From positions 744,001 to 808,000 of the forward strand of contig JALUTQ010000035.1 in assembly GCA_032718865.1 (NCBI GenBank): a DNA stretch of 64,000 nucleotides, written 5' to 3'. Position 1 is the first letter of the stretch. Each line of letters opens with the position of its first letter. This document shows, in pieces, positions 52,461 through 63,400 of the stretch. The notes below the pieces were generated by a model. It had not been told where the DNA came from. It saw only the letters and a program-made list of their open reading frames with translations, and did no database searches. Source of the stretch: Tilletia caries (Eukaryota; Basidiomycota; Exobasidiomycetes; Tilletiales; Tilletiaceae). Position numbers and translations under genes: made by a program.

Positions 52461-53810
52461 CTAGGCCGAGGCGGAAGCACCGGCGGAGGGACCGGTCGAG
52501 GGACCGGCAGCAGCGCCGAGGACGGAGAAGCCGGGGGGAGCAGAGGCGACAACGCCGTGCTCAATGGCACGGTGGCCTTGCTGACCACACTGGGAGCAGT
52601 AGTGGCCCCAGAGGGACACGGATCCGAGCTCCTCATTGCCAGAGTTGAACTTGGCACAGAGGGCGACAGGCTTTCCGGGCCAGATCCACCCGTGGCCGAC
52701 ACGCTGAAGAGAAGCGTTGGCGGGGCGGTTGCATCCCTGCCAGCCGTGGTCGAGAGTGATGTGTCGGCAAATGACACAGAAGGTTGGCTTGGTAGGACCA
52801 CGGGGTCGGTTGGGGTCGCGGAATGGCTGTATGCCTGATATGTTGACCGATATGGGAGGTCCGGAGGCCCGAAAGGGCTGCTCATCCTCGCGTCGACGCT
52901 TCTGAGCCGTGGAGGACGAGGAGGTAGTGGGTCGATCCTTGGATGGCGAAGTAGGAGGCGACCGGAAGGAGCCTAGAGCGCGACTAAATGCGTCCGCTAC
53001 CTTCTTGCCCATCTTGAGGATGTCGCTGCCAGACGCAGAGATGATCGCCCACCAGTCGGATTCACCGAGGTTGCTGAAGTCACTGGCCGCACCGATCTTT
53101 CCGGCAACCGAGAGCTCCGAATCGGCCAAAATCTGAGCGTTGATCTTGGTGAGCGAGATCGACAGACCGTGCTCACGGCTCCTGTCGGACCAGACAATCT
53201 TGCGGACGCGCTTATCGTACTCGCGCCAAACCGGCCAGTTTTGAGTCGTGACTCAAGCGGCGACGACGAGGAAGTGCTCTGTGAATTGTTGGACGGGATC
53301 CTCGGCAGGGTCTTCGTCCCGATCGGCGGGCCGAAAGTGACGCCAGAGCGAGGCAAGCGTGTTGATGGCCTGGGACCACTCCGGGAAGGGGAGGAAGTCG
53401 TCGCGACTGTGCCACGAGTTGAACTCGTCTAACAGCTTGCCAACCATCTTGGGATGGAAGGCGGACCGACGGGCGTTGACGCGAAAGTCTTGGATCGCTG
53501 CGACGGTGAGAAGGGAGAGGGGAATGTTGACCCCGGCCTTGAAGAGGGAGATGATGTCGTCGGAGACGAGGATGTGGGAACCGTGCCAAGACTTGACAAG
53601 GGGAGCGGCGCCAGCGGGACCAGCCTTGAACTTGCTGATAACGCGCTCTTCGACAGCGTCGTCCTTGGGGGCACCGGATCGTGCAAGCAGCTGCTGGAAC
53701 TGTGCCTCGGAGAGAACGAGACCGGCAGGGTTCGGGGCTGCAGCAGCAGCCACACCAGGGTTGGGGACGCCGGGGGCGTGTTGGTTGCCTTCATTGCCTT
53801 GAGGGTTCAT
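52461..53810 (-). pseudogene. Gag-like protein of YR retroelement with one in-frame TGA
   Basis: From the ATG at 53810 the frame reads 186 codons to a TGA at 53253-53255 and continues in the same frame ('NWPVWREYDKRVRK', 'KINAQILADSELSVAGKIG') to a stop at 52461. The N-terminal part ('FRVNARRSAFHPKMVGKLL', 'WSQAINTLASLWRHF') is helical, as in nucleocapsid-type proteins. The C-terminal part has Ser/Pro-rich and basic stretches ('TAQKRRREDEQPF') and zinc-knuckle-like Cys/His clusters ('CVICRHITLDHGWQGC', 'HYCSQCGQQGHRAIEH'). The TGA could be a C-to-T mutation of CGA, or less likely a programmed readthrough site. No other break is seen. Confidence 0.65.
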
Positions 53811-54185
53811 GTTGGCAAAAGAACGAGGACAATCTGTGAGTAGCGAAGATTGTCGAGTTGGTTGTCGAGAGGATGTTCTGACTCTCTGACAACTTCTCTC
53901 TCCACTCTTCGCGTGGCAACGCGTTCAGCTTCACACCGTTCGCCAAACTAAATAGGGCAGCGACACCTTGAGACCAGGCGGTGGTAGCGCTTGACACCCA
54001 CCGCGGTGGCGTCAGGCGTGGTCTACAGGAGGCTTACATAAGGTGGCCCGTGCTACACCAAAGGGTTTTCGATATAGGAAAACTGTAGGAAAACTGCTGC
54101 GCATTTTGAGTTTTCGGCGGCGAAGACTATCGAGTTTTCACGGGGTTTTCACCAACTGGAAACTACCTCGGATGGCACAGTGAGT

Positions 54186-54584
54186 GGCCAGTGTGCTGTA
54201 TCTGTATGTCTCGGGTCCAGGATCCTCGCCACTAAGTTCGCCCAACTTTGAAACCCCCTCCTCACTGACGAAACCCCGTAATGTTGTCGGTAAATGACTT
54301 GAAAAGAGGAGGCAACATGTTGTTACAGTAAAGGGGCGAGCTCTGCTCAGGTCATCGGTGAAAGGAGGGGAGAAAAAAGCTGCATCACTACCCGAACATG
54401 AGCGAGCGATGCGGTAGTTTCCAACCATAGATGTCGGTCGGATGCTCAAGAGTGGATCGTCGAAACAACTCTGTTCACGGCGGTGCCTATTCCCCTCCTT
54501 CCCTCTGCTGCCCTCACCACCCGCGCTCCCCTAAAAAATCTCTCCCATCCATGATGGGAATCCCAGGGCCTCTCTCGCCTCAGC
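54186..54584. other. Boundary between TE region and host gene block
   Basis: About 400 bases between the right end of the TIR element and the stop codon of the 4E-T-like gene. No ORF, repeat or terminator is identified; it should hold the 3' UTR of the minus-strand gene. Confidence 0.45.
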
Positions 54585-54960
54585 TCAAAAGAGACGACCG
54601 TTCCCAGGCCCAAACTGCGGGCCCAGTCCGAATCCTGGCGGGAACGGCCCTGGAGGTGGGAGGTTGTGGGGCTGCGCGTGCCCGTGTCCCGGAAGCTGAT
54701 GGGGGGACGGGTACTGGGGGGAAAGCTGCGGCTGCTGTTGGAGCAGGTGGGCGGATATGGGCATTCCCTGCGGCAAGCCGGCAAACGCAGGGTGATGCAG
54801 GAGAGGATGGTGGGCTTGAGGGTGGGCTTGAGGGTGGTAATGATGTGCCTGGACGTGCTGCTGTTGAGCGTATTGGTGTTGTTGCTGCTGTGGCTGTGGC
54901 TGCAGGCCGTGGTAAGGGTGAACATGTTGATGAGAGAGCTGATGTGGCTGCTGATGCTGC

Positions 54961-55033
<73 letters not shown>

Positions 55034-56717
55034 GAAGGTGTTGCTGCTGCTGTTGATGATGCTGTTGATGCTGTTGCTGCTGAGCCTGTTGGTGCTGCTG
55101 CTGGGCCTGCTGTCTGGGACCCTGCAGCATGGCCATGATCTTCTGCATACTGGCGAGATCGGCGGCCGAAGGAGACAGTGCTTGATCCGGCGATTGAGGA
55201 CCCAACGGCGGCTGCTCAGCCAGAGATGGGCTGTGAAGCGAATTAATACCTGCAAGCTGGCGAAGGAAATTCGTCTCGTTCATCTGGTTGTTCAGCTGTG
55301 GTGGAACGACCGGGGTTGAGCGCGGCTCGACATCTTGGAGACTTTTTGAGGGCGACAGACCGGGTCGAGGCTTGCCATCGAAGAATTTGGCAAATCGACT
55401 AGAACGGCTTGGCGCCTCCATGATGCCCGAGGATGTCGATGCCGACACCGGCCGGATCTGTGAAGGCGAAAGCGGAGGGGCATCGGGACCGGGGAAGTCC
55501 ACGGTTTTCGAGAGGACATCGAAGATTCCAGGAGGGGCCCGCGCTGAGCTCACGGGACTCTCAGTACTCTCGGTACTGGGTGTTTCCTTCTTGGGAGTGG
55601 TGTCTGCACCGAGAGCGCGTTCGCGCTCGAGTCGCTCCTTTTCACGCATCTCCGCTTTGAAAGCTTGAATGGGATCGACATGTTTGCCATCTGGACCACT
55701 AGACCCAGCAAAGGCAGCAAAGGGACCGCTGCTGGCGGCGTCCCCCTTGGACTCGAAAGTGCTAGACTTGGAGTCCACATTGTACTTTGAGCGCTGAGAG
55801 GGCGCGCCATTCCCGGAAGAAAACCCTCTTGTGTTGGCTGGACGTTCGTTTGATCCGCCATCGTTGGGGGAGGGCCGAGTGTGCCAGCGACGCCAGCTCT
55901 CAAACGAGCGCTCTTCGCTCGCAGGTTGATCAGTCGCAGCCGAGTTGCCGGCGTTGTCCCTTCCGGCGGCTGCCAAACTGCCGAGTGCCGAGCTGTTGGT
56001 GTTCGACTCCTGTTGCTGGGTTTGATCGCGACGGTTCTGGTTCATGTGAGGTGGTTGAGCCCCGGGGTGAAAGCGGGGAGTGGCAGTGAAGGGTTTCCAT
56101 TCGCTGTAGAAAGACGTAGGAAGAGAGGGAGAGTATAAGGGCGTTGAGAGGGGGGGCGGCGTGAACTGTGTTAACGACTGAGGGACAATGATGCTGTACT
56201 TACCCGAACCAGTCAGCGAGAGGAACCATGGAAGCTGGGCGGTTCACGAGGGGTGATCGGGAGAGATGGAGCATGAGTGCCTCTGAGTAGATGCGGGATG
56301 ACGGCCTTTCCTTATCTGCCGACGCCGCTTGCTGGCTGTCTGCTGAAGCGGCGATGGACGATGCCGGTCCGGCGGAAGCTTGTGATGATGCTGCGGAGGG
56401 GGACAGCATGGTGCCTGCGTTGGAGCGTGATGGTGCCGCTGGCGAGGTCGACGACGGCAGTCTTGGATGATGCGGGCGCTGTGGGCCGCGTGGAGATGGC
56501 TGCTGTTGATGTTGCTGCTGCTGCTGCTGCTGCTGCGAGTGGTTGTTGCTGTTGGTGGGTCGGGGCGGTGTGCGCAGACCGGGTGGCCGGGAGAGACCCG
56601 GAGGCGGGCCTGATGCTGTTCGACGAGTGAAGCCAGTGAGTGGGTGAGTGAGTCAAGGATGAAAGCAAAGCTTGGGGCTCGGGCCTTCCTGTCCGTCCAC
56701 TCACTCGTCACTGCCAT
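54585..56717 (-). CDS. eIF4E-binding (4E-T-like) protein
   Basis: Three exons, 56717-56705, 56615-56204 and 56103-54585, join in frame through GT-AG introns of 89 and 100 bases to give 647 residues beginning MAVTT. Exon 2 encodes a Pro-rich start, a short polyQ, and 'RIYSEALMLHLSRSPLV...LADWFG', which resembles the fungal/4E-T eIF4E-binding motif (Y-x4-[LM]-hydrophobic, then SPLV and WFG). Exon 3 has 'EWKPFTATPRF', 'PPGIFDVLSKTV', 'SSRFAKFFDGKPRPGLSPS' and a long Gln/His-rich region with about 25 consecutive Gln, ending in Pro/Gly-rich sequence. Such proteins repress translation and link eIF4E to decay bodies; that role is inferred from motifs only. It is divergent from PRE10. Confidence 0.6.
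54959..55034 (-). repeat. Near-pure CAA trinucleotide tract (polyQ)
   Basis: About 25 consecutive CAA codons on the minus strand encode the polyglutamine of the 4E-T-like protein, followed by mixed CAG/CAA/CAT codons. The use of a single codon over the whole run marks it as length-unstable. Confidence 0.85.
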
Positions 56718-57213
56718 GATCTCAATCTGCTCTGGGCCGGAGTCTCGGGCCGTCGATGGCGCTTGTTCGGGGGGTGGGGATATCGACGGGCGTCGCGACT
56801 ACTTGCGATCCGGCGGTCGTGCGTGGCAGCCAGTCAGTCAGGCAGTCAGGCAGTCAGGCAGTGGTGGACACTGGAGAGGAGCGGGAGCCAGCAGGCCAAT
56901 CGTGTCGGCAGTGACTAGTACATATGTAGTGTGAGTGGGATCGATGGATTGGGGCCTTTTGTGGGGGCTCAGACGCCAGACCTCAGACTCCGCTGATAGA
57001 GTAGTGGGTGAGACTCGTCTGCACGGACCCGGGTCCCGGAGCGAGTGTACTTGCGTCGCGCATCACGTGAGCGCGCGGAATGCTCAGGACCGCTCTCCAG
57101 GATGATGGCGACGCCTTGACACTCAATTGGAGCGCTGAGCCATACAACTCACTCACTCACTCACTCACTCACTCACTCACTCACTCAGCACTCAGCACTC
57201 AGCACTCAGCAGC
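56718..57213. promoter_or_regulatory. Divergent promoter region of the 4E-T-like gene and PRE10
   Basis: The 496 bases between the two start codons must hold both promoters. Visible features are a (CAGTCAGG)n run at about 56,832-56,862, a cacgtga at about 57,064 and a (CTCA)n microsatellite at about 57,149-57,187, only 27 bases before the PRE10 ATG. No clear TATA box is seen, as is usual for housekeeping genes. Confidence 0.55.
57149..57187 (+). repeat. (CTCA)n microsatellite in PRE10 5' leader
   Basis: About ten tetranucleotide units followed by three 'gcactca' units directly upstream of the start codon. Confidence 0.85.
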
Positions 57214-58124
57214 ATGGCTTCGCAGGGCACCGGCTACGATCTCTCCGCTTCCACCTTCTCCCCCGACGGGAAGGTGTTCCAGGTCGAATATGCAGCACGC
57301 TGCGCAGACAGTGCAGGCACCGCCCTCGGCCTCCGCTGCAAGGACGGCGTCGTCCTCGCCGTGGAGAAGCTCGTCACCTCCAAGCTCCTCGTCCCCGGCT
57401 CCAACCGCCGCATTTTCGCCTGTGATCGCCACGTCGCAGTCGCCACCGCTGGCCTCACCGCAGACGGAAAGCATCTCGCAGGCAGGGCACGCGACGAGGC
57501 CGCCAACTTCAAGTCCACCTACCGATACCCCACCCCCGTAAAAGCACTCGCAGATCGGCTAGGCCTCTACATGCACGCATACACCCTCTACTCCTCCGTC
57601 CGGCCCTTCGGTGCGTCGGCAATCCTCGCAGGCGTCGACCAAGACGGACCAGCCCTCTTCATGCTCGAGACCTCGGGCGTCTTCTGGGGCTACCGCGGTA
57701 TCGCCATCGGCAAGGGCCGTCAGCTCGCACGCACAGAGATCGAGAAACTCGACCTCGAAAACCTTACATGCGAGGAAGCCGTGCAACATGCAGCAAACAT
57801 GTGAGCATGCCTGCCAACTCGCCTGGCTGATTCGTCTATCACTCCTACTGACTCGACTCTCGATTTCACAGCATCTACAAAGTTCACGACGATGCCAAGG
57901 ACAAGGAGTTCGAGCTAGAGCTCTCCTGGATCTGTCCCCAATCAAATAACATCATCCAGCCCGTGCCCAAAGACCTCCTATCGGTAAGTTCAACAACAGC
58001 GTACGGGATGCGACCGCCTGCGCCGCACAAACTGGAATCTTAATTCTCACACACGTTACCTTCCTCACAACAGCAAGTCTCAAGCAGAGCGAAGGCAGCA
58101 CTCGACGACGAAATGGAAGACTAA
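57214..58124 (+). CDS. PRE10: Proteasome subunit alpha type-7 (alpha-7/PSMA3 orthologue)
   Basis: Three exons (57214-57800, 57872-57983, 58074-58124) join at GT-AG sites into 249 residues. The N-terminus 'GTGYDLSASTFSPDGKVFQ' is the alpha-subunit signature of the yeast Pre10/human PSMA3 type, the region that gates the 20S pore. Further conserved stretches are 'VEKLVTSKLLVPGSNRR', 'AHAYTLYSSVRPFG' in variant form and 'GRQLARTEIEKL'. Alpha subunits lack the catalytic Thr. The C-terminus 'ALDDEMED' is acidic as in the family, though shorter than in yeast. The start is the first ATG, with the family's conserved spacing to GYD. The subunit sits in the outer ring of the 20S core in nucleus and cytoplasm. 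Confidence 0.93.
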
Positions 58125-58541
58125 GGCAAGACTCGTCACTGCCATGCCTGGCCATGCCTTCAGTCAGCTCTTGTCCCATGTATTTCCACATCTCGCCAAG
58201 CAAACCATCCATCCAGGGCTTCTTTCTCGACCGCGAATCCACACACACAGGAACCAGCACTGACCAAACAAAACAAGCTGAATGCGAGTGGTGATTATTA
58301 CGACAACGCCCACAATGGTCATACACAAAAAAAGAATGACTGCAACCTGGGAGGAAGAGGGAAGGGGATTTAGAGAAATTATGATGGCAATGGCAAAGTA
58401 TACAAGGAAGTAGTGAGTAGTGAGATAGTGGGGGGTGACAACTTCTAGTACTGGCGTCGGGGCACGAAGCCAGGATGAGCCGCGATGACAAGCCCAGCGC
58501 GAGCTCGGGTAGATCAAAGGACGGTGATGGACTTCTGCATC

Positions 58542-60069
58542 TCAAGCTGCCGGACTGACCACCTCGGAAGAGTTGATCGTCGTCACCCGCTCCTCCGCCA
58601 CGAGCTCCTTGCGCGACGTCAATCTCAGCGTCAACTCGTATATTGAGAACATCACAATCGCATTCTGTGGAGTGAACCGAAAATCCATCACTTGGTAAGC
58701 GGGAAGACGGAGCGAGCGCACGCATGTTGGTACTCACCGGCACGACCCGAAGCAGATGCGCCGACAACCCCCCGTACAGCGCCGCTGCTCCCTCTTCTCT
58801 TAGCACAACTTGGAACGTCGTTAGCAGGCCAGTGTATTTCGGCTTCTGGCCCACAGGTGGCGATTGCCGCAATCGTGTGCGAAGAACCTGTAGGTGGTTA
58901 AATGTGTGTCAGCCTGCATTTTGAGCACAGCTCGCTCGCTCGCTTTCAGGAACGCATGAATGCTCACCTCATGTGGATACGTGATCAAACTGGCCACCAG
59001 CTTCGCCGCACCCGCTGCTCCAACCGTGCCAAACCAGCGCCCAACAGGGCCCGGCTCTTCCCTCATTCGTCTTGAGCTTGCCAGATCCCTCGCCCGATCC
59101 TGTGCGGACACGTCGATGCCGTTCAGTCGTTTCAGGTACTCGTAGAGGACCCACTGAATCGTGCCCTCTGCGACGCCGAGGTAGGATGCCGACAGACCCT
59201 TGTACATCCCCTTGATGCCATCCGATCGCATGATGCTCAAGGTGAGCTGAAACGAGTTGAGTGGGCGGGGTACGCTCGTCGCCGCCGCCGTCGCAGCGCT
59301 CACGCCTGAGCCCGGCTTCGATCTCGACGCTTCCAGCTGGAGACGCGTCTTGACCACCCAGATCGGATTGGTAGCCGTCGCTGTCACGACGCCGGCAACA
59401 GCTGCGGCAGAGAGATGGACCAGAGGCGTCTCTCTCCCGTTGTTGAACCGCTCGGCGAAGACGCGCTTTCCGTTACCGTACGCGTAGAAATTGATCGACC
59501 TGGCCGGAATGACGCCGACTAGTGTCGGCCCAAGACCCTTGAAGAGCGCGCGTGGGCCCTCTTCGACTGCGATCTGTCTGGAGAAACAAGGGATCCGCTC
59601 CAAGTGTCAGCGCCAACCTCGGGAGCGCATACATGCTAAGCCTTTCCTTCAAGCTTACCTGAGAAGATGACCAGTTTCCACGAAGTGATACGCCAGCGTG
59701 CGCACTTGAGCAAAGGCAGAGGTCGGTGCCCTCGCTGTCGACTCGATGGCTACCGATGCCACTCCACCCGCCGACGCTCGGACGCCGCTCGTCTCCACAA
59801 CCCGTCCGCTTGTCCGGTACATGTCCGATTGTAACCTTGTCTTGGCCAGGTCCAGCGGTGCGGTTATGATAGCGCCGCACATCCCACCAACTCTGCAAGA
59901 CCACGAACAAAGGGACATCAGCGCGCCAGGCTCTGCAAACGCCAGGTGAAAGTCGCGCTGCTCACCCTCCTGCCACGAAATGGATCCACCCCTTCGGTGG
60001 GACCAGCCGCGTCCGATTTTGAGCCTCGCTCGACCCATCGCGACCTTGAGATTGTGATGCCAGTGCCAT
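58542..60069 (-). CDS. RIM2: Mitochondrial pyrimidine nucleotide carrier
   Basis: Five exons (60069-59966, 59892-59659, 59577-58968, 58887-58738, 58664-58542) give 406 residues in frame. Three solute-carrier repeats are visible with signatures 'PLDLAKTRLQSD', 'NPIWVVKTRLQLE' and 'TYPHEVLRTRLRQ'. 'YKGLSASYLGVAEGTIQW' and 'YTGLLTTFQVVLREEG' identify the RIM2/SLC25A33-36 group, which exchanges pyrimidine nucleotides across the inner membrane for mtDNA and RNA synthesis. The start ATG at 60069 precedes a hydrophilic lead and 'PPKGWIHFVAGGVGGMCGA', the first helix. The long hydrophilic loop in repeat 1 is usual for this group. All introns are GT-AG and short. CPA2 lies upstream on the same strand, 364 bases away. 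Confidence 0.88.
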
Positions 60070-60432
60070 CGCTGCAAACTGATCAACTGTCAAAGACGAA
60101 AAGGCCTTCAGTGCTTGCTCCGCGTTCGTCGTGGTTCGTCAGAAGCTTCATGATCGTCAGCGGACGCGTTCAGCTCAAAAAAATTCTTGAGACCCATCGT
60201 TGCGCAACGTTTGCTCGTGGATTTCTAATCCACGCTTCATCAGGATCGCCTTCAAGGAAGACAGCGAAGGGGGAAGCAGTTGTGTTCGAATGGTATGTAT
60301 TTCAATGCCGCTTCGATTGCCATGTCGTGGGTATGCGGTATGCCGCGACAGAAAGACCCTTCTTGGTAGAGACTCGGAACGAAAACATGATGCTTGGTTG
60401 AGGTAAAACTGATGGTCGACCCCACGCCCAGT
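60070..60432. other. Intergenic region between CPA2 and RIM2
   Basis: The 363 bases hold the CPA2 3' region and the RIM2 promoter, both on the minus strand. Three short inverted words around 60,195-60,240 ('gttgcgcaac', 'gtggatttctaatccac') can form hairpins. No conserved gene is present; the plus-strand ORF across it is a shadow. Confidence 0.45.
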
Positions 60433-63400
60433 CTATGAGTCCGGCACAAAGCTGCGCCATGTCCGGACCTCGGAGGGGATCCGGCCCTCCTCGTAGCCGT
60501 CCAACGCACCCTTGGGCATCTTGTGCTCCAGCGCCTCGCAGAACAGCAGCGCACAGCGAGCCTCGTTGATCAGTGGCAGACCAAAGTCGACGGCATTTCG
60601 GCGAGCGACGTAGTCCTCGTCCAGTGTTGATGCGCCGCGGAACTTCGCAAGGTTGATCACGAACTGGATCTCGTACTCGTCGAACACCTCCCGGAGCTTT
60701 CTCTTGTCCTTGACCGGGAACCAGATTCGCTTCGCAGACACGTGAGGAATCTCGTTCAGGAAGGTCTCCACCTCTGCGTTCGAGCAGTACAGCTTGAATC
60801 CAACTTTGGTAGGTTCGTAGGAGAAAAGATATCTCAGCATCATGGTAAGTTCACGGGTGGAAACACGTAATGGATCGAACTCACGGCCGCAGAGCTTCTT
60901 CGCAATCTCTACGAATTGAGGCTTTGTCACGTCGCCACCGAGCAACACACCCTTATTCGCCTCAGGAACACGGAAGCCGGTTGTGGAAGCGATCGATGCC
61001 CAGTATGCCTCGTAGATGTCCTTGCCGAACGCCGCGACCTCACCGGTACTGGCCATTTCTGGTGATTGACAACGGTACATGAGAGATTCGGACGCGTGAG
61101 CAGACGATAAAGCACCTTCATTAGTATCAAATCGACTCACCAACACCGAGGAAAGGATCTGCGCCCGCAAGACGCGTCCACGAGAACTGGGACACCTTGA
61201 CTGCCACGTAGTCACGGTCGACTTGCATCAAGTCCATGGGTTCTGGAACGTCTTGGTCCACAATGGCGCATGTCGCAATGTCAATGAAGCTGAAAAGGTT
61301 GGGAAACAGAAATGGGTCACTTTACTGACACCGCCGCGATTCGCAGAATGCAAAGAACAATACGTACTTCTTGCCCAGCACCTTGCTGACGAAGGGGAAA
61401 CTGCGACTGGCACGGAGATTGCACTCGATGACCTTGAGTGGGGCCTCCGTCTCTCCCTCGCCCGGAGGTTTCCGGATGACCTGCATGTTGAAAGGTCCGC
61501 TAATCTTGAAGGCTTTCGCAACCTTCTGGGCGATAACCTTCAGTCGGGCAAGGTCGTTCTGGTCAAGAGAAAATGGTGGGAGGACGAGCGTTGCGTCACC
61601 TGAGTGCACACCGGCATTCTCGACGTGCTCAGACACAGCGTGGACGATCAGCTTGCCCTTGTGTGCGACTGCGTCAACATCGATTTCTTGGGCGCCATCG
61701 ATGAACTGAAAGGAACCAAATGTCAGCTGCTAGACAAACGTCGATTCGCGCCGAAGTTGCAAGTACTCACCTTGGTGATGACAACCGGGTAGTCAGTGTT
61801 CACTTGCGCGGCAGCAGTCAAGTGGTGCTCGAGGGTGGACTCGTCCCAGATGACGTTCATCGCCGCACCACTGAGCACGTAACTGGGTCGAACCAAGACA
61901 GGGTATTCAACCCGCGCTGCAAACTCCTTGGCCTTGTCTACCGTGGTGGCCTCCGTCCAGTCGGGCTGGTCCACCCCAATGCTGTCCAGAATGGACGAGA
62001 ACTTGTGCCTGTCCTCTGCCGAGTCGATCATGAGAGGGTCCGTACCCAGAACCTTCACACCCGTATCCTTCAGACGAAGGGCAATGTTCTGGGGCAGCTG
62101 GCCACCCACAGAGACGACCACACCCGTCGCGCCCTCGAGCTCGTAGATGTCCATAACACGCTCGAAGCCGAGCTCCTCGAAGTAAAGGCGGTCAGCCTCG
62201 TCGAAGTCGGTCGAGACTGTCTCGGGGTTGTAGTTGATCATGATTGTCTTGTGGCCCATCCCGCGGATCCGGCGAGCGCATGTAACGGCACACCAGTCGA
62301 ACTCGACCGAAGAGCCGATCCGGTATACACCGGATCCGAGGACCATGGTGCCTTGGTCATCGAATTCTACATCGTGGGCTTGCGCGTTGTAGGTGGTGTA
62401 GAGGTAGTTGGTGTGGGCCGGGTATTCAGCTGCGACGGTATCGATGCGCTTGACCCAAGGCGTGATGCCAAGGGCCTTTCTGGCCTGGCGGACGTCGACC
62501 TCCTTCGCGCCCACGAGATGAGCAATCTGCTTATCAGAGAACCCGCGCTGCTTGGCGAGCAGCATCAGCTCATGGTCGATGGCGCTCAAGGAACCGAGCT
62601 CCTTCAACTGTCGGTGAGTCTGAACGATGTTGTCCAACTTGTACAGGAACCACCTGTCGATCCTGGTCAGCTCGTGCAACCGCTCGACGGAGTAATCCTT
62701 CTCAAGCATAGCGTACGCCAGAGCGAAAAGACGCGTGTCAGTCGGGACCGATAGTGCGTGGTCGAGATCCTCGGGACGGATGTAGGCATCGAATCCGTCA
62801 TAGTTGGGTGCAACCTGACGAATGGCTTTCTGAAGAGACTCCTCAAAGGTCCTGCCGATCGCCATAACCTCGCCGACCGACTTCATAGCTGAGCCGATCT
62901 CCCTGTTGACGTGCTGGAACTTGGAAAGATCCCACTTGGGGATCTTGGTGACAATGTAGTCCAGAGACGGCTCGAAACAAGCTGTTGTGGTCTTCGTCAC
63001 CGCATTCGGCAGCTCGGGCAACGTGTAGCCCAAAGCAAGCTTAGCAGCGGTGTAAGCGAGAGGGTATCCTGTTGCCTTAGAGGCAAGAGCACTGCAGATT
63101 CAAGGCGCGTTTAAATGTTGACGCCTCAGATGCTTCAAAGGCCTGAAGTTGTGTAAACTCACCTGGACCGACTTAAACGCGGGTTGACCTCGATAACGCG
63201 GTATTCGCGGCTGTCTGGGCTGAGCGCGTACTGGATGTTGCACTCTCCGACGATGCCGAGATGGCGAATGACCTTCAATGCAGCCGTGCGGAGCATGTGG
63301 TAGTTGTCGTCAGAAAGGGTCTGCGACGGCGCAACTACGATGGAGTCACCGGTGTGGATACCGAGCGGATCAAAGTTCTCCATGTTGCAGCAGATAATCG

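Larger units (their letters stand above)
49775..52885 (-). pseudogene. Reverse transcriptase/RNase H of YR retroelement, interrupted by a MITE
   Basis: Exon 1 (52885 or later to 51968) contains 'HIVTKTDENGVVLKHRVVYD'. A GT-AG intron (51630-51967, 338 bases, with tandem 'tgccggagca' words) leads to 'YARVAGFDLAWAFQQL' (motif A), 'VGIFGLTSICGIFGSC' (motif B) and 'IEALFP'. The hAT MITE at 50727-51409 interrupts here. Beyond it come 'ILKHYVDDFLLID' (motif C, YVDD), 'FTFLGIDWDLD' and an RNase H domain ('PLYTDASDFGLGIVFG', 'GEAWAFELGVYAAI', 'TYVDNLGVVHAARRG', 'YVPSAENLSDAPSRG') to the stop at 49775. Removing MITE plus one target copy (691 bases) keeps the frame. The ORF overlaps gag in another frame for about 420 bases, so its true start is uncertain. 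Confidence 0.8.
47350..54182 (-). mobile_element. TIR-bounded tyrosine-recombinase retroelement (Ngaro/DIRS-like)
   Basis: The left end CACTGTGCCAAATGAAGTAG and, read inward from the right, CACTGTGCCATCCGAGGTAG are inverted repeats that continue with TTTCCAGTTGGTG for about 38 bases. Both are flanked by AGT (47347-47349 and 54183-54185). Subterminal zones on both sides (47,390-47,510 and 54,060-54,160) carry many 'agttttc' words. Inside lie, on the minus strand and in the order expected for YR retroelements, gag-like (53810-52461), RT/RNase H (52885-49775) and tyrosine recombinase (49766-47862). No methyltransferase domain is seen, which favours Ngaro over DIRS proper. CACTG ends with 3-bp duplications are typical of CACTA/EnSpm DNA elements, so the YR element may lie within such an element, or have unusual termini itself. 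Confidence 0.7.

Noticed and set aside
54431..55138. 235-codon plus-strand ORF with a long polyvaline run
   Set aside because: The valines are the antisense reading of the CAA polyglutamine tract of the 4E-T-like gene.
61720..62754. 344-codon plus-strand ORF
   Set aside because: It is entirely antisense to the conserved CPA2 exon 63091-61771 and has no family resemblance; GC-rich codon usage creates it.
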